Source: an uncultured Oscillospiraceae bacterium
Lineage (GTDB): Bacteria > Bacillota > Clostridia > Oscillospirales > Oscillospiraceae
NCBI GenBank assembly: GCA_900758315.1
Contig: CAAERF010000357.1
Location: 1-6,751 of the forward strand
Direction: 5' to 3'
DNA length: 6,751 nt
Shown here: in pieces, positions 1 to 6,067 of the stretch
Layout: each line of letters opens with the position of its first letter
Position numbering within the stretch: the stretch's first letter is position 1
Program-made: the position numbers and the translations under genes
The notes under the pieces: model-generated
Told to the model about the DNA's origin: nothing
Seen by the model: only the letters and a program-made list of their open reading frames with translations
Databases searched by the model: none

Positions 1-52
1 CGAGGGCTGTTTCTCCGGCAAGTATCCCATCGACATGGGAGAAGTAGAGTAA
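1..52 (+). CDS. purF: C-terminal end of an upstream gene, probably amidophosphoribosyltransferase (partial)
   Basis: Only the last 16 codons are present, in the frame starting at base 2 and ending with TAA at 50-52. They read EGCFSGKYPIDMGEVE. The CFSGKYP stretch resembles the extreme C-terminus of Gram-positive PurF, where a Cys-x-x-Gly-x-Tyr-Pro segment near the end is common. PurF transfers glutamine amide nitrogen to PRPP in the first step of purine synthesis, which would fit beside glutamine-producing genes. With so few residues the identification is tentative. It is clear that a plus-strand gene ends here, because an intrinsic terminator follows within 20 bases. Confidence 0.5.
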   Translation, partial: EGCFSGKYPIDMGEVE

Positions 53-69
53 TCCGTTTGTATGCAAAC

Positions 70-110
70 GCCCCGCCTGCTGAAGGATGCTTCAGTGGGC
101 GGGGCATTTT
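70..110 (+). terminator. Rho-independent terminator of the upstream plus-strand gene
   Basis: A 16-bp stem (70-85 with 90-105) closes a GATG tetraloop. All pairs are Watson-Crick except two adjacent G-U wobbles in mid-stem. The arm starts GCCCCGCC and returns as GGCGGGGC. It is followed by ATTTTGGTTTG, a modest T-rich tail. It lies 17 bases after the stop codon at 52 and ends transcription heading towards the convergent glnN gene. Confidence 0.85.
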
Positions 111-125
111 GGTTTGTGTGGGAGG

Positions 126-166
126 AAAAGGAAAGGGCCAGGCAGATACCGGAGTATCTGCCTGGC
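126..166 (-). terminator. Rho-independent terminator of glnN
   Basis: A perfect 13-bp inverted repeat (137-149 with 154-166; arm GCCAGGCAGATAC) has a 4-base loop. Read on the minus strand, the stem is followed by CCTTTCCTTTT, a pyrimidine/T-rich tail. It lies about 58 bases past the glnN stop codon and opposes the plus-strand terminator at 70-110, so the convergent genes are insulated from each other. Confidence 0.8.
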
Positions 167-178
167 ATGGAGATGATA

Positions 179-212
179 CTAACAAAACGAGGCTGCAGTT
201 CGTTTTGGTTAG
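179..212 (-). other. Stem-loop in the glnN 3' untranslated region
   Basis: Bases 179-190 (CTAACAAAACGA) pair with 200-212 over 12 bp with one bulged G at 207/208. The 9-base loop contains the palindrome CTGCAG. The stem is mostly A-T. On the minus strand it begins 12 bases after the glnN stop and precedes the GC-rich terminator, so the glnN transcript would end in two successive hairpins. There is no T-run directly after it, so I do not call it a terminator. A role in 3'-end stability is a guess. Confidence 0.55.
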
Positions 213-224
213 GAGCGAGTAAGA

Positions 225-2327
225 TTACACCTCGAACATCAGGTCGCCGTAGGTGGGAACGGGCCAGATGGACTTGTCGACAATCAGTTCCAGCTCATCC
301 ACGGGAGCACGCAGTGCGTTCATAGCGGGCACGACCCGATGGAGGAAAGCCTGAGCCATCTCAGCCACGTCGTCAATGGCGTCGGACTCGTTGTAGGCAA
401 CGATCAGCTCATCCAGAGCATCCTGTGCCTGCTTGGTCAGAGCGGAGACCTTCTTGAGCAGGTTCTGCTGGACCGATGCGTCACCGCCGGCCGCAGTGAC
501 AGCGGCGTAGGATTCCGCCAGAGAGGTGCTGAACTTGATGCCGGCGGGGATGTAGTGCTTGCCGGCCATGTGGATGGCGACCTTGGCTTCGATGCCAATC
601 TTGCTGACATAGTTTTCGTACTGGATCTCCGCACGGGACTCCAGCTCGGCCTTGGTAAAGATGCCGAACTTCTCGTACAGCTCGATGACGTCAGGCTGCA
701 CCAGAACGGGGATGGCGTCCACCATGGACTTGATGTTGGGCAGGCCGCGGCGTTCTGCCTCTTCCACCCACTCCTGAGAGTAGCCGTCGCCGTTGAAGAT
801 GATCCGCTGATGCTTGGTCAGGGATTCCTTGATGTAGGCCTTGCAGGCAGTCTCGAAGTCCTCAGCGCCTTCCAGGGCATCCGCAGCGTTGCAGAAAGCC
901 TCGGCCAGGGCGGCGTTGAGCACGGTGTTGGGAGCGGCGATGGAGTCGGCGGAACCGACCATGCGGAACTCAAACCGGTTGCCGGTGAAGGCGAAGGGAG
1001 AGGTACGGTTCCGGTCGGTGGCGTCACGCTGGAACACGGGGACGGTGGAGACACCGGTGTCCAGGGTGTTGGTGGAGCAGGAAGCGGTGTTGGCTTCGCC
1101 ACTGACGATACGGTTGACCAGATCTTCCAGCTGAGAGCCCAGGAAGATGGAGATGATGGCGGGAGGAGCCTCCTGTGCGCCCAGACGGTGCTCGTTGCCC
1201 ACGTCGGAAGCGGACTGGCGGAGCAGGTCGGCGTGGTCGTCGATGGCGGCGATCACGCAGGAGAGCACCAGCAGGAACTGCAAGTTATCCTCAGGATGGT
1301 CGCCGGGCTCGAAGAGGTTTTCGCCCAGGTCGGTGCCCACGGACCAGTTGTTGTGCTTACCGGAGCCGTTGACGCCGGCATAGGGCTTTTCGTGGAGCAG
1401 GCAGACCAAGCCGTGGCGGTAGGCCACATTCTTCATGGTCTCCATGGCGAGCTGGTTTTGGTCCACGGCCACATTGGCGGTGGCGAAGATGGGGGCCATC
1501 TCATGCTGAGCGGGAGCCACTTCGTTGTGCTGGGTGGTGGCGGTGATGCCGTACTTCCACAGCTCGATATTCAGATCCTTCATGAAGGCGCCGACCCGTT
1601 CCCGGATCTGGCCGAAGTAGTGGTCGTCCAGCTCCTGGCCCTTGGGGGCAGGAGCGCCGAACAGGGTGCGGCCGGTGTAGATCAGGTCCCGGCGCTTCAG
1701 GTACTTCTCACGGTCCACCAGGAAGTACTCCTGTTCCGGACCCACAAAAGCCGTGACCTTCTTGGCCTCGGTGTTGCCGAACAGGCGGACCACACGGATG
1801 GCCTCCTTGCTGACGGCCTCCATGGAGCGGAGCAGAGGAGTCTTGGCGTCCAGAGCCTCACCGGTGTAGGAGACAAAGACGGTGGGGATACAGAGGATGG
1901 TGCCGGCGGTCTCTTCCTTGACAAAGGCGGGAGAGGTCATGTCCCATGCGGTGTAGCCGCGGGCGTAAGAGGTTGCGCGCAGGCCGCCGGAGGGGAAGGA
2001 GGATGCGTCGGGCTCGCCCATGATCAGCTTCTTGCCGGACAGGTGCAGCAGGGTGCGGCCCTCTTCATCGGGAAGGGTGAGGAAGGAGTCGTGCTTCTCT
2101 GCGGTGGAGCCGGTCAGCGGCTGGAACCAGTGGCAGTAATGGGTTGCGCCCTTCTCCACGGCCCAGTTCTTCATGGCGTCTGCCACCACGTCGGCAGCAG
2201 CCATGCTGATCTGGCCGCCGTTTTCCATCGCGTTCATGACCTCGCTGAACACCTTCTTGGGCAGGCGCTCTTTCATTACAGCGGTGCTGAATACGTTGGA
2301 ACCGAAAATCTCGGGGATGCTAGTCAT
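225..2327 (-). CDS. glnN: Glutamine synthetase type III (GlnN)
   Basis: ATP-dependent condensation of glutamate and ammonia to glutamine in the cytoplasm, by the large GSIII class that forms double-ring oligomers. The product is 700 aa, normal for GSIII and far longer than GSI. Hallmarks in order: the N-terminal GSIII region [15 protein letters not shown] (66-80), the catalytic Glu motif GPEQEYF (196-202), [13 protein letters not shown] (267-279), [10 protein letters not shown] (320-329), [11 protein letters not shown] (381-391), the segment [16 protein letters not shown] (440-455), and GSIII-specific [13 protein letters not shown] (505-517). I chose the ATG at 2325-2327 because [10 protein letters not shown] matches the usual GSIII start and an AGGGTGG ribosome binding site (2340-2334) lies 6 bases upstream. 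An in-frame ATG 28 codons earlier would start inside the leader terminator stem and lacks such support. The gene is divergent from glnA and preceded by a leader with an intrinsic terminator. Confidence 0.96.
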   Translation of the reverse strand: MTSIPEIFGSNVFSTAVMKERLPKKVFSEVMNAMENGGQISMAAADVVADAMKNWAVEKGATHYCHWFQPLTGSTAEKHDSFLTLPDEEGRTLLHLSGKKLIMGEPDASSFPSGGLRATSYARGYTAWDMTSPAFVKEETAGTILCIPTVFVSYTGEALDAKTPLLRSMEAVSKEAIRVVRLFGNTEAKKVTAFVGPEQEYFLVDREKYLKRRDLIYTGRTLFGAPAPKGQELDDHYFGQIRERVGAFMKDLNIELWKYGITATTQHNEVAPAQHEMAPIFATANVAVDQNQLAMETMKNVAYRHGLVCLLHEKPYAGVNGSGKHNNWSVGTDLGENLFEPGDHPEDNLQFLLVLSCVIAAIDDHADLLRQSASDVGNEHRLGAQEAPPAIISIFLGSQLEDLVNRIVSGEANTASCSTNTLDTGVSTVPVFQRDATDRNRTSPFAFTGNRFEFRMVGSADSIAAPNTVLNAALAEAFCNAADALEGAEDFETACKAYIKESLTKHQRIIFNGDGYSQEWVEEAERRGLPNIKSMVDAIPVLVQPDVIELYEKFGIFTKAELESRAEIQYENYVSKIGIEAKVAIHMAGKHYIPAGIKFSTSLAESYAAVTAAGGDASVQQNLLKKVSALTKQAQDALDELIVAYNESDAIDDVAEMAQAFLHRVVPAMNALRAPVDELELIVDKSIWPVPTYGDLMFEV

Positions 2328-2333
2328 AATTTT

Positions 2334-2340
2334 CCACCCT
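2334..2340 (-). promoter_or_regulatory. Ribosome binding site of glnN
   Basis: On the minus strand AGGGTGG stands 6 bases before the ATG at 2327. It supports that start over the longer in-frame alternative at 2411, whose upstream sequence is part of the terminator hairpin. Confidence 0.75.
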
Positions 2341-2388
2341 TTCTTTTCATAAACACAGTGCGGGAGAAAGCAGAACAGGTCTACACTG

Positions 2389-2431
2389 AAAAAGAGCGAC
2401 AATGGGTGCAACGTCTGACCCCTTTGTCGCT
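2389..2431 (-). terminator. Intrinsic terminator inside the glnN leader (candidate attenuator)
   Basis: On the minus strand AGCGACAA (2431-2424) pairs perfectly with TTGTCGCT (2402-2395). Inside this 8-bp stem a second 4-bp stem, GGGT (2421-2418) with ACCC (2407-2404), closes a 10-base loop across a small A/G internal bulge. The outer stem is followed by C and then TTTTT (2393-2389). This is a well-formed Rho-independent terminator. It lies about 61 bases upstream of the glnN start, and no minus-strand gene precedes it in the intergenic region, so it must act on the glnN leader transcript itself. Read on the plus strand the hairpin has no T-run, which fixes the direction. Confidence 0.75.
2417..2428 (-). 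promoter_or_regulatory. Candidate hexaloop hairpin overlapping the glnN leader terminator
   Basis: On the minus strand GAC (2428-2426) can pair with GTC (2419-2417) around the six-base loop AAAGGG. The loop has A at position 1 and G at position 4, as in ANTAR-protein target hairpins. It uses bases from the 5' arm of the terminator, so the two structures exclude each other, as expected of an antiterminator. The stem is only 3 bp before mismatches, and I found no partner hexaloop upstream, so support is weak on its own. Confidence 0.3.
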
Positions 2432-2488
2432 GTACTGAAAATATCTTATGTTCGCTTTGAGCCGCAAGTGAAATTAAGTGCTGTGGTT

Positions 2489-2517
2489 AGGATACAACAT
2501 CTCCCCGAAAAATGCAA
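2489..2517 (-). promoter_or_regulatory. Possible glnN promoter
   Basis: On the minus strand TTGCAT (2517-2512) is separated by 17 bases from TATCCT (2494-2489). This gives a start near 2482 and a leader of about 155 bases carrying the terminator at 2389-2431. Matches to the consensus are only partial (3/6 and 4/6). It is the best spaced pair I found, but other weak candidates exist. Confidence 0.3.
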
Positions 2518-2592
2518 GGGTTTTTTCAAGAGCATTCATAAAATGGTCCCGGGGGAAATGGGAACAATTTTATACAATGTGAATAAATGAGA

Positions 2593-2616
2593 GGGGAAAA
2601 CCGGGGAAAAACCGGG
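2593..2616 (+). repeat. Short tandem repeat with helically phased A-tracts upstream of the glnA promoter
   Basis: GGGGAAAACC (2593-2602) is followed directly by GGGGAAAAACC (2603-2613) and a third partial unit GGGA. The A-tracts are about 10-11 bases apart and sit roughly 50 and 60 bases upstream of the predicted glnA transcription start. This placement suits an UP-element or intrinsic bend, or a repeated protein site. Function is inferred from position only. Confidence 0.45.
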
Positions 2617-2623
2617 ACGACGC

Positions 2624-2651
2624 TTGACAAATACAGGGCGGAGTGTATACT
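2624..2651 (+). promoter_or_regulatory. Vegetative sigma-A type promoter of glnA
   Basis: TTGACA (2624-2629) is a perfect -35 hexamer and TATACT (2646-2651) is a 5/6 -10 hexamer, with a 16-base spacer. A transcription start near 2658 gives a leader of about 117 bases before the glnA ATG. This is the clearest promoter in the window and probably drives glnA and the ANTAR gene, perhaps also dapL. Confidence 0.75.
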
Positions 2652-2685
2652 TAAATCTGAGCACACTAAAGCGTGATAACGGGGA

Positions 2686-2727
2686 TTGATGCAGCATTGG
2701 CCGCCGTGTTGATGCAGAATTGCCGGC
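2686..2727 (+). repeat. Direct repeat in the glnA leader
   Basis: TTGATGCAGCATTG (2686-2699) recurs as TTGATGCAGAATTG (2709-2722), 13 of 14 bases identical with a 23-base period. The bases after each copy (GCCGC and CCGGC) are also similar. Both copies lie downstream of the predicted transcription start, in untranslated leader. They could be a tandem protein-binding site or part of an RNA structure. I find no terminator in this leader and no hexaloop hairpin of the ANTAR type. Confidence 0.6.
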
Positions 2728-2774
2728 ATGCCGCACTCGTTTCCATAAAGCAGTTTTGTAAGGGGGAATCATCC

Positions 2775-4103
2775 ATGACCTACACAAGGGAGGACATCAT
2801 CCGCATTGTGCAAGAGGAGGATGTAAGGTTTATCCGCATGCAGTTTGTGGACATCTTCGGACAGCTGAAAAACGTAGCCATCACAGCGGGACAGCTGGAG
2901 AAGGCCCTGGACAACCGGGTTATGATTGACGGCAGCTCCATCGAGGGCTTTGTGCGGGTCCACGAGTCGGACCAGTACCTGCGTCCCGACCTGAGCAGCT
3001 TTGCCATCTATCCCTGGCGGCCCAGTCACGGCCGGGTGGCCCGTCTGCTCTGCGATGTGTACAACCCGGACGGCACCCCCTTTATCGGCGATCCCCGGTT
3101 GGTGCTGCGGAAGGTGATCGCCAGGGCGCGGAGCCAGGGCTTTACATTAAATGTAGGGCCGGAGTGTGAATTCTTCCTCTTCCAGACCGACGGCGAGGGC
3201 CGTCCCATGGTCAAGACCAACGATGAGGCGGGCTATTTTGACCTGGGTCCTCTGGACCACGGCGAGTCCACCCGCCGGGAGGTCTGCCTGAACCTGGAGG
3301 AAATGGGCTTTGTTGTCGAGGCATCCCACCACGAGGTGGCGCCGGGCCAGCACGAGATCGACATCAAGTACAGCGAGGCCATGGACGCGGCGGACAACAT
3401 TATGACCTTCAAGCTGGCCGTGAAAACCCTGGCCCAGCGCAATGGGCTCCACGCCACCTTCATGCCGAAACCGCTGTCCGGCGTGAGCGGCTCGGGGATG
3501 CATATCAACATGTCCCTGTTCAAGGAAGATCGAAATATCTTCTACGATGCGGGCGGGAAGCACGGCCTGTCCAAAGAGGCCTATGGGTTCATCGCCGGCA
3601 TCATGGAGCACATCAAGGCCATCACTGCCATCACCAATCCGCTGGTGAACTCCTACAAGCGGCTGGTGCCCGGCTATGAGGCGCCCTGCTACTGCGCCTG
3701 GTCCGCCAACAACCGCAGTGCCCTGATCCGCATCCCGCTGGTCCGGGGCCGCACCACCCGGGTGGAGCTGCGCAGTCCGGACCCGTCCTGCAATCCCTAC
3801 CTGGCGCTGGCGGTCTGCCTGGCGGCGGGACTGGACGGTATGGAGCGGGGCCTGACGCCGCCGCCGGAGATCAATGAGGACCTGTTCGCCATGGGCGATG
3901 AGGAGCGCCGGGCCAGAGGGATCGACCTCCTGCCGGCCACCCTCCACGAGGCGCTGGAGGAGCTGAAGCAGGATCCGTTTATTCTGGATGTGCTGGGTCC
4001 CCACGTCTCCAAGGCCTATATCAGCGGCAAGGAAAAGGAATGTGAGGAGTACCGCACCCAGGTTTCCGAGTGGGAGCGCAGAAAGTATCTGGGGAATTAC
4101 TGA
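2775..4103 (+). CDS. glnA: Glutamine synthetase type I, alpha subgroup (GlnA)
   Basis: ATP-dependent synthesis of glutamine from glutamate and ammonia; GSI enzymes are dodecamers. The product is 442 aa, the usual size for Gram-positive GSI-alpha. Motifs: DGSSIEGFVR (52-61), whose Arg61 corresponds to the glutamine feedback residue Arg62 of Bacillus subtilis; GPECEFF (128-134); EVAPGQHEID (187-196); GSGMHINMS (239-247); NSYKRLVPGYEAP (292-304) with the flap Glu302; ELRSPDPSCNPYLA (331-344). The adenylylation-site region of the beta subgroup is absent, so control is expected by feedback inhibition and transcription rather than adenylylation. The ATG at 2775 follows AGGGGG (2761-2766) by 8 bases and gives the canonical N-terminus MTYTREDI. 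The frame is open further upstream but lacks homologous sequence there. An ANTAR regulator gene follows 42 bases later. Confidence 0.96.
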   Translation: MTYTREDIIRIVQEEDVRFIRMQFVDIFGQLKNVAITAGQLEKALDNRVMIDGSSIEGFVRVHESDQYLRPDLSSFAIYPWRPSHGRVARLLCDVYNPDGTPFIGDPRLVLRKVIARARSQGFTLNVGPECEFFLFQTDGEGRPMVKTNDEAGYFDLGPLDHGESTRREVCLNLEEMGFVVEASHHEVAPGQHEIDIKYSEAMDAADNIMTFKLAVKTLAQRNGLHATFMPKPLSGVSGSGMHINMSLFKEDRNIFYDAGGKHGLSKEAYGFIAGIMEHIKAITAITNPLVNSYKRLVPGYEAPCYCAWSANNRSALIRIPLVRGRTTRVELRSPDPSCNPYLALAVCLAAGLDGMERGLTPPPEINEDLFAMGDEERRARGIDLLPATLHEALEELKQDPFILDVLGPHVSKAYISGKEKECEEYRTQVSEWERRKYLGNY

Positions 4104-4145
4104 TCCTCAGAACAGTTGAGTTGTGACGCGGGAGTGGTTGTTTCA

Positions 4146-4676
4146 GTGGAAAAAGTCATTGTTGCTTTTGAAAATGTTGCAAATTGCCAGCGCATTTGCG
4201 ATATGCTGGAATCCGGCAGCGTCGCAAGAACGACCCCCGTCCACAGCGCAGGCGAGGTCAAGCGGCTGATTGCCCGGTCTGATATCGGCGTTGTGGTTTG
4301 CGGCTACAAATTTAAGGACGGCTCGGCGGAGCGTCTGTACGAGACGCTGCCCCAGACCTGTTCCATGCTGGTGGTGGCCCAGCAGAGTCAGCTGGACTAC
4401 CTGAATGAGGAAATTTTCCGTCTGCCGGCCCCCATCTCCAAGGCCAGTCTCTGCGCCTCGGTGCAGATGCTGTTCCAGATGAACCGGAAAATGAACCTCT
4501 TTCTCCGGCCCCGCCGGAACGAGGAGGAGGAGCGGATTATCCGGGAGGCCAAGGCCCTGCTGATGGACCGCAACCAGATGACCGAGGAGCAGGCCCACCG
4601 CTGGATCCAGAAAAAGAGCATGGATACTGGCGCCAAGCTGGTTCAGACGGCGCGCGTCATTTTAGGCGATTTGTAA
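4146..4676 (+). CDS. ANTAR-domain antitermination regulator with degenerate receiver
   Basis: A predicted RNA-binding response-regulator-like protein of 176 aa. Residues 1 to about 112 have the alternating strand/helix pattern of a receiver domain. The acidic pair after strand 1 is replaced (VIVAFEN) and the phospho-acceptor Asp is missing: the strand reads VVVCGYKFKDG at 49-59. The strand-5 Lys-Pro signature is replaced by PISK (96-99). Residues about 125-173 form an ANTAR domain, with IIREAKALLMDRNQMTEEQA (131-150) and a closing helix containing MDTGAKLVQTARVIL. ANTAR proteins such as EutV, NasR and AmiR bind hexaloop hairpins in leader RNA and prevent termination. The GTG at 4146 is chosen because the conserved part begins at VEKVIV; GGGAG at 4130-4134 is a rather distant ribosome binding site. 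In-frame GTG (4134) and TTG (4116) are alternatives. It lies 42 bases after glnA, likely one operon, and may be controlled by a partner protein or ligand rather than phosphorylation. Confidence 0.85.
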   Translation: MEKVIVAFENVANCQRICDMLESGSVARTTPVHSAGEVKRLIARSDIGVVVCGYKFKDGSAERLYETLPQTCSMLVVAQQSQLDYLNEEIFRLPAPISKASLCASVQMLFQMNRKMNLFLRPRRNEEEERIIREAKALLMDRNQMTEEQAHRWIQKKSMDTGAKLVQTARVILGDL

Positions 4677-4692
4677 GAGAAAAGAACCGTAT

Positions 4693-4714
4693 CCGCCCGG
4701 CCTTGCCGGTGCGG
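4693..4714 (+). other. Intercistronic GC-rich hairpin between the ANTAR gene and dapL
   Basis: CCGCCCGGC (4693-4701) pairs with GCCGG and GCGG (4705-4714) over 9 bp with one bulged T at 4710 and a 3-base loop. An A-rich stretch follows rather than a T-run, so it does not look like an intrinsic terminator. It may mark an mRNA processing or stability point between the genes. Confidence 0.45.
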
Positions 4715-4744
4715 AGCAGATAAAAAGAGGGAGGACTTAAATCT

Positions 4745-5968
4745 ATGGCTCATATCAATGCGAATTATCAGAAGCTGCCCGGCAGCTATCTCTTTTCCGA
4801 AATAGCGCGCCGCGTGGCGGCTTATTCCGCGGAACACCCGGAAGCCAAGCTGATCAAACTGGGCATCGGCGACGTGACCCGTCCGCTGGTTCCGGCGGTG
4901 ATCGAGGCGCTCCACAAAGCGGTGGACGAGATGGGCCAGGCGGAGACCTTCCGCGGCTACGGCCCCGAGCAGGGCTATGACTTCCTGCGCAACGCCGTGG
5001 CAGAGCATGACTACGCCTCCCGGGGCGTGACCATTGATCCGGACGAGATCTTCATCTCCGACGGCGCCAAGAGCGACTGCGGCAACATCGGCGACCTGTT
5101 CAGCCCGGACAACAAGGTGGCGGTCTGTGACCCGGTGTACACCGTCTACGTGGACACCAACGCCATGAGCGGCCGTGCCGGTGAGTATGACACGGAAAAG
5201 GGCTGCTGGGACAACATTTACTACATGCCCACCGTGGCGGAAAACGACTTCGTGCCCGCACTGCCCACCGAAAAAGTGGACATCATCTATCTCTGCTCCC
5301 CCAACAACCCCACCGGCACCGTCCTGAACAAGGACCAGCTGAAGGTCTGGGTGGACTACGCCAACGCCAACGACGCCATCATCCTGTTTGACGCCGCCTA
5401 CGAGTCCTTCATCGTGGAGGACGACGTGCCCCATACCATCTATGAGATCGAAGGTGCAAAGACCTGCGCCATCGAATTCCGCAGCTTCTCCAAGACCGCT
5501 GGCTTCACCGGCACCCGTTGTGGCTTCACCGTGGTGCCCAAAGCATTGGAGCGGGAAGGCGCCAGCCTCAACGCCATGTGGAACCGCCGTCAGACCACCA
5601 AGTTCAACGGCACCGCCTACATCATCCAGCGGGCCGCAGAGGCGGTCTACACCGAGGAAGGCCAGAAGCAGATCCGCGAGAACATCGCCTACTACCAGAA
5701 GAACGCCCAGGTGATCAAAGAGGGCCTGGCAGCGGCTGGTGTGGAAGTGTACGGCGCGGTGAACTCCCCCTACGTCTGGGCAAAGACGCCCGACGGCATG
5801 TCCAGCTGGGACTTCTTCGACCTGCTGCTGAACGAAGCCAATGTGGTGACCACTCCGGGTGCGGGCTTCGGCCCTCACGGGGAGGGCTACATCCGTATGA
5901 CCGCCTTTGGTGACGCTGAGCAGACAGTAGAAGCGGTAGAACGGGTGGCAAAGCTGCTGAAAGGCTGA
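4745..5968 (+). CDS. dapL: LL-diaminopimelate aminotransferase (DapL)
   Basis: PLP-dependent fold-type I aminotransferase that converts tetrahydrodipicolinate to LL-2,6-diaminopimelate with glutamate as amino donor. It bypasses the succinylase/acetylase steps of lysine and peptidoglycan-precursor synthesis. Length 407 aa, typical of the family. Evidence: the family signature [12 protein letters not shown] (105-116), SPNNPTGT (185-192), the PLP-contacting DAAYES (216-221), the Schiff-base Lys250 in [12 protein letters not shown] (247-258), and [14 protein letters not shown] (371-384) with the substrate-carboxylate Arg384. The N-terminus [20 protein letters not shown] is typical of DapL and supports the ATG at 4745, preceded by AGAGGGAGG ending 10 bases upstream. 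It lies 68 bases after the ANTAR gene in the same direction and 122 bases before gltB. The link to its neighbours is glutamate demand. Confidence 0.95.
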   Translation: MAHINANYQKLPGSYLFSEIARRVAAYSAEHPEAKLIKLGIGDVTRPLVPAVIEALHKAVDEMGQAETFRGYGPEQGYDFLRNAVAEHDYASRGVTIDPDEIFISDGAKSDCGNIGDLFSPDNKVAVCDPVYTVYVDTNAMSGRAGEYDTEKGCWDNIYYMPTVAENDFVPALPTEKVDIIYLCSPNNPTGTVLNKDQLKVWVDYANANDAIILFDAAYESFIVEDDVPHTIYEIEGAKTCAIEFRSFSKTAGFTGTRCGFTVVPKALEREGASLNAMWNRRQTTKFNGTAYIIQRAAEAVYTEEGQKQIRENIAYYQKNAQVIKEGLAAAGVEVYGAVNSPYVWAKTPDGMSSWDFFDLLLNEANVVTTPGAGFGPHGEGYIRMTAFGDAEQTVEAVERVAKLLKG

Positions 5969-5991
5969 GCCTTTCGGGCCGTCAGCCGGCC
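5959..5991 (+). other. Two small hairpins at the dapL stop codon
   Basis: GAAAGGC (5959-5965) pairs with GCCTTTC (5969-5975) over 7 bp, with the dapL stop codon TGA as its 3-base loop. Directly after, GGCCG (5977-5981) pairs with CGGCC (5987-5991) around a 5-base loop. Neither is followed by a T-run. They could pause ribosomes or polymerase or protect the dapL mRNA end, but they do not make a convincing terminator. Confidence 0.4.
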
Positions 5992-6014
5992 ATAATGAAA
6001 TAAAGAACTGTTAC

Positions 6015-6067
6015 AGGTGCCTCAAGGAGGAGGCAGCTCTCTCTGCTGCGCCCTTTTTGAGGCACCT
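6015..6067 (+). terminator. Nested terminator hairpin in the gltB leader (candidate attenuator)
   Basis: Inner stem GCAGC (6033-6037) with GCTGC (6045-6049) closes the 7-base loop TCTCTCT and is followed by GCCC and TTTTT (6054-6058), the form of an intrinsic terminator. An outer, perfect 11-bp stem AGGTGCCTCAA (6015-6025) with TTGAGGCACCT (6057-6067) encloses it. Additional pairs, including G-U pairs, are possible between 6026-6030 and 6052-6056. The element ends 23 bases before the gltB ATG, inside its leader. It could terminate dapL transcripts, attenuate gltB, or both; the overlapping hexaloop hairpin favours regulated termination. Confidence 0.65.
6018..6035 (+). promoter_or_regulatory. 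Candidate ANTAR-type antiterminator hairpin in the gltB leader
   Basis: TGCCTC (6018-6023) pairs perfectly with GAGGCA (6030-6035) around the six-base loop AAGGAG. The loop has A at position 1 and G at position 4, the two bases conserved in hexaloops recognised by ANTAR proteins. The hairpin takes bases from both the outer (6018-6025) and inner (6033-6035) terminator stems, so it and the terminator cannot form together. The usual second hexaloop hairpin just upstream is not evident. The ANTAR gene two genes upstream is the obvious candidate ligand; this is inference. Confidence 0.5.

Noticed and set aside
339..2438. A 699-codon open frame on the plus strand opposite glnN
   Set aside because: It is antisense to a clear GSIII gene with all family motifs. 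Its translation is low-complexity (Gly/Val/Leu/His-rich) with no recognisable domain, as expected from the mirror frame of a GC-rich gene.
2724..2733. Perfect palindrome CGGCATGCCG in the glnA leader
   Set aside because: Ten bases with no loop room for an RNA hairpin. In a GC-rich sequence this length is unremarkable without conservation evidence.
2658..2774. glnA leader as another ANTAR target
   Set aside because: I checked each A-x-x-G hexaloop candidate in the leader and none is closed by more than about two base pairs. There is also no terminator hairpin with a T-run before glnA.
2328..2774. TnrA/GlnR-type operator (TGTNA-N7-TNACA) between glnN and glnA
   Set aside because: No convincing match. 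ACAATTTTATACAATGT near 2564-2580 is only a weak imperfect palindrome.
3147..4004. A 285-codon open frame on the minus strand opposite glnA
   Set aside because: It is antisense to conserved glnA sequence, has no plausible ribosome binding site that I could identify, and has no recognisable domain.
4643..5878. A 411-codon open frame on the minus strand opposite dapL
   Set aside because: It is a shadow of dapL. The product is Val/His/Gly-rich without recognisable motifs, and it overlaps the real gene almost completely.
6024..6059. Leader peptide started from the AAGGAGG sequence in the gltB leader
   Set aside because: No ATG, GTG or TTG follows at a usable distance; the nearest TTG is at 6057, too far. 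The purine run is better explained as the loop and arm of the hairpin.
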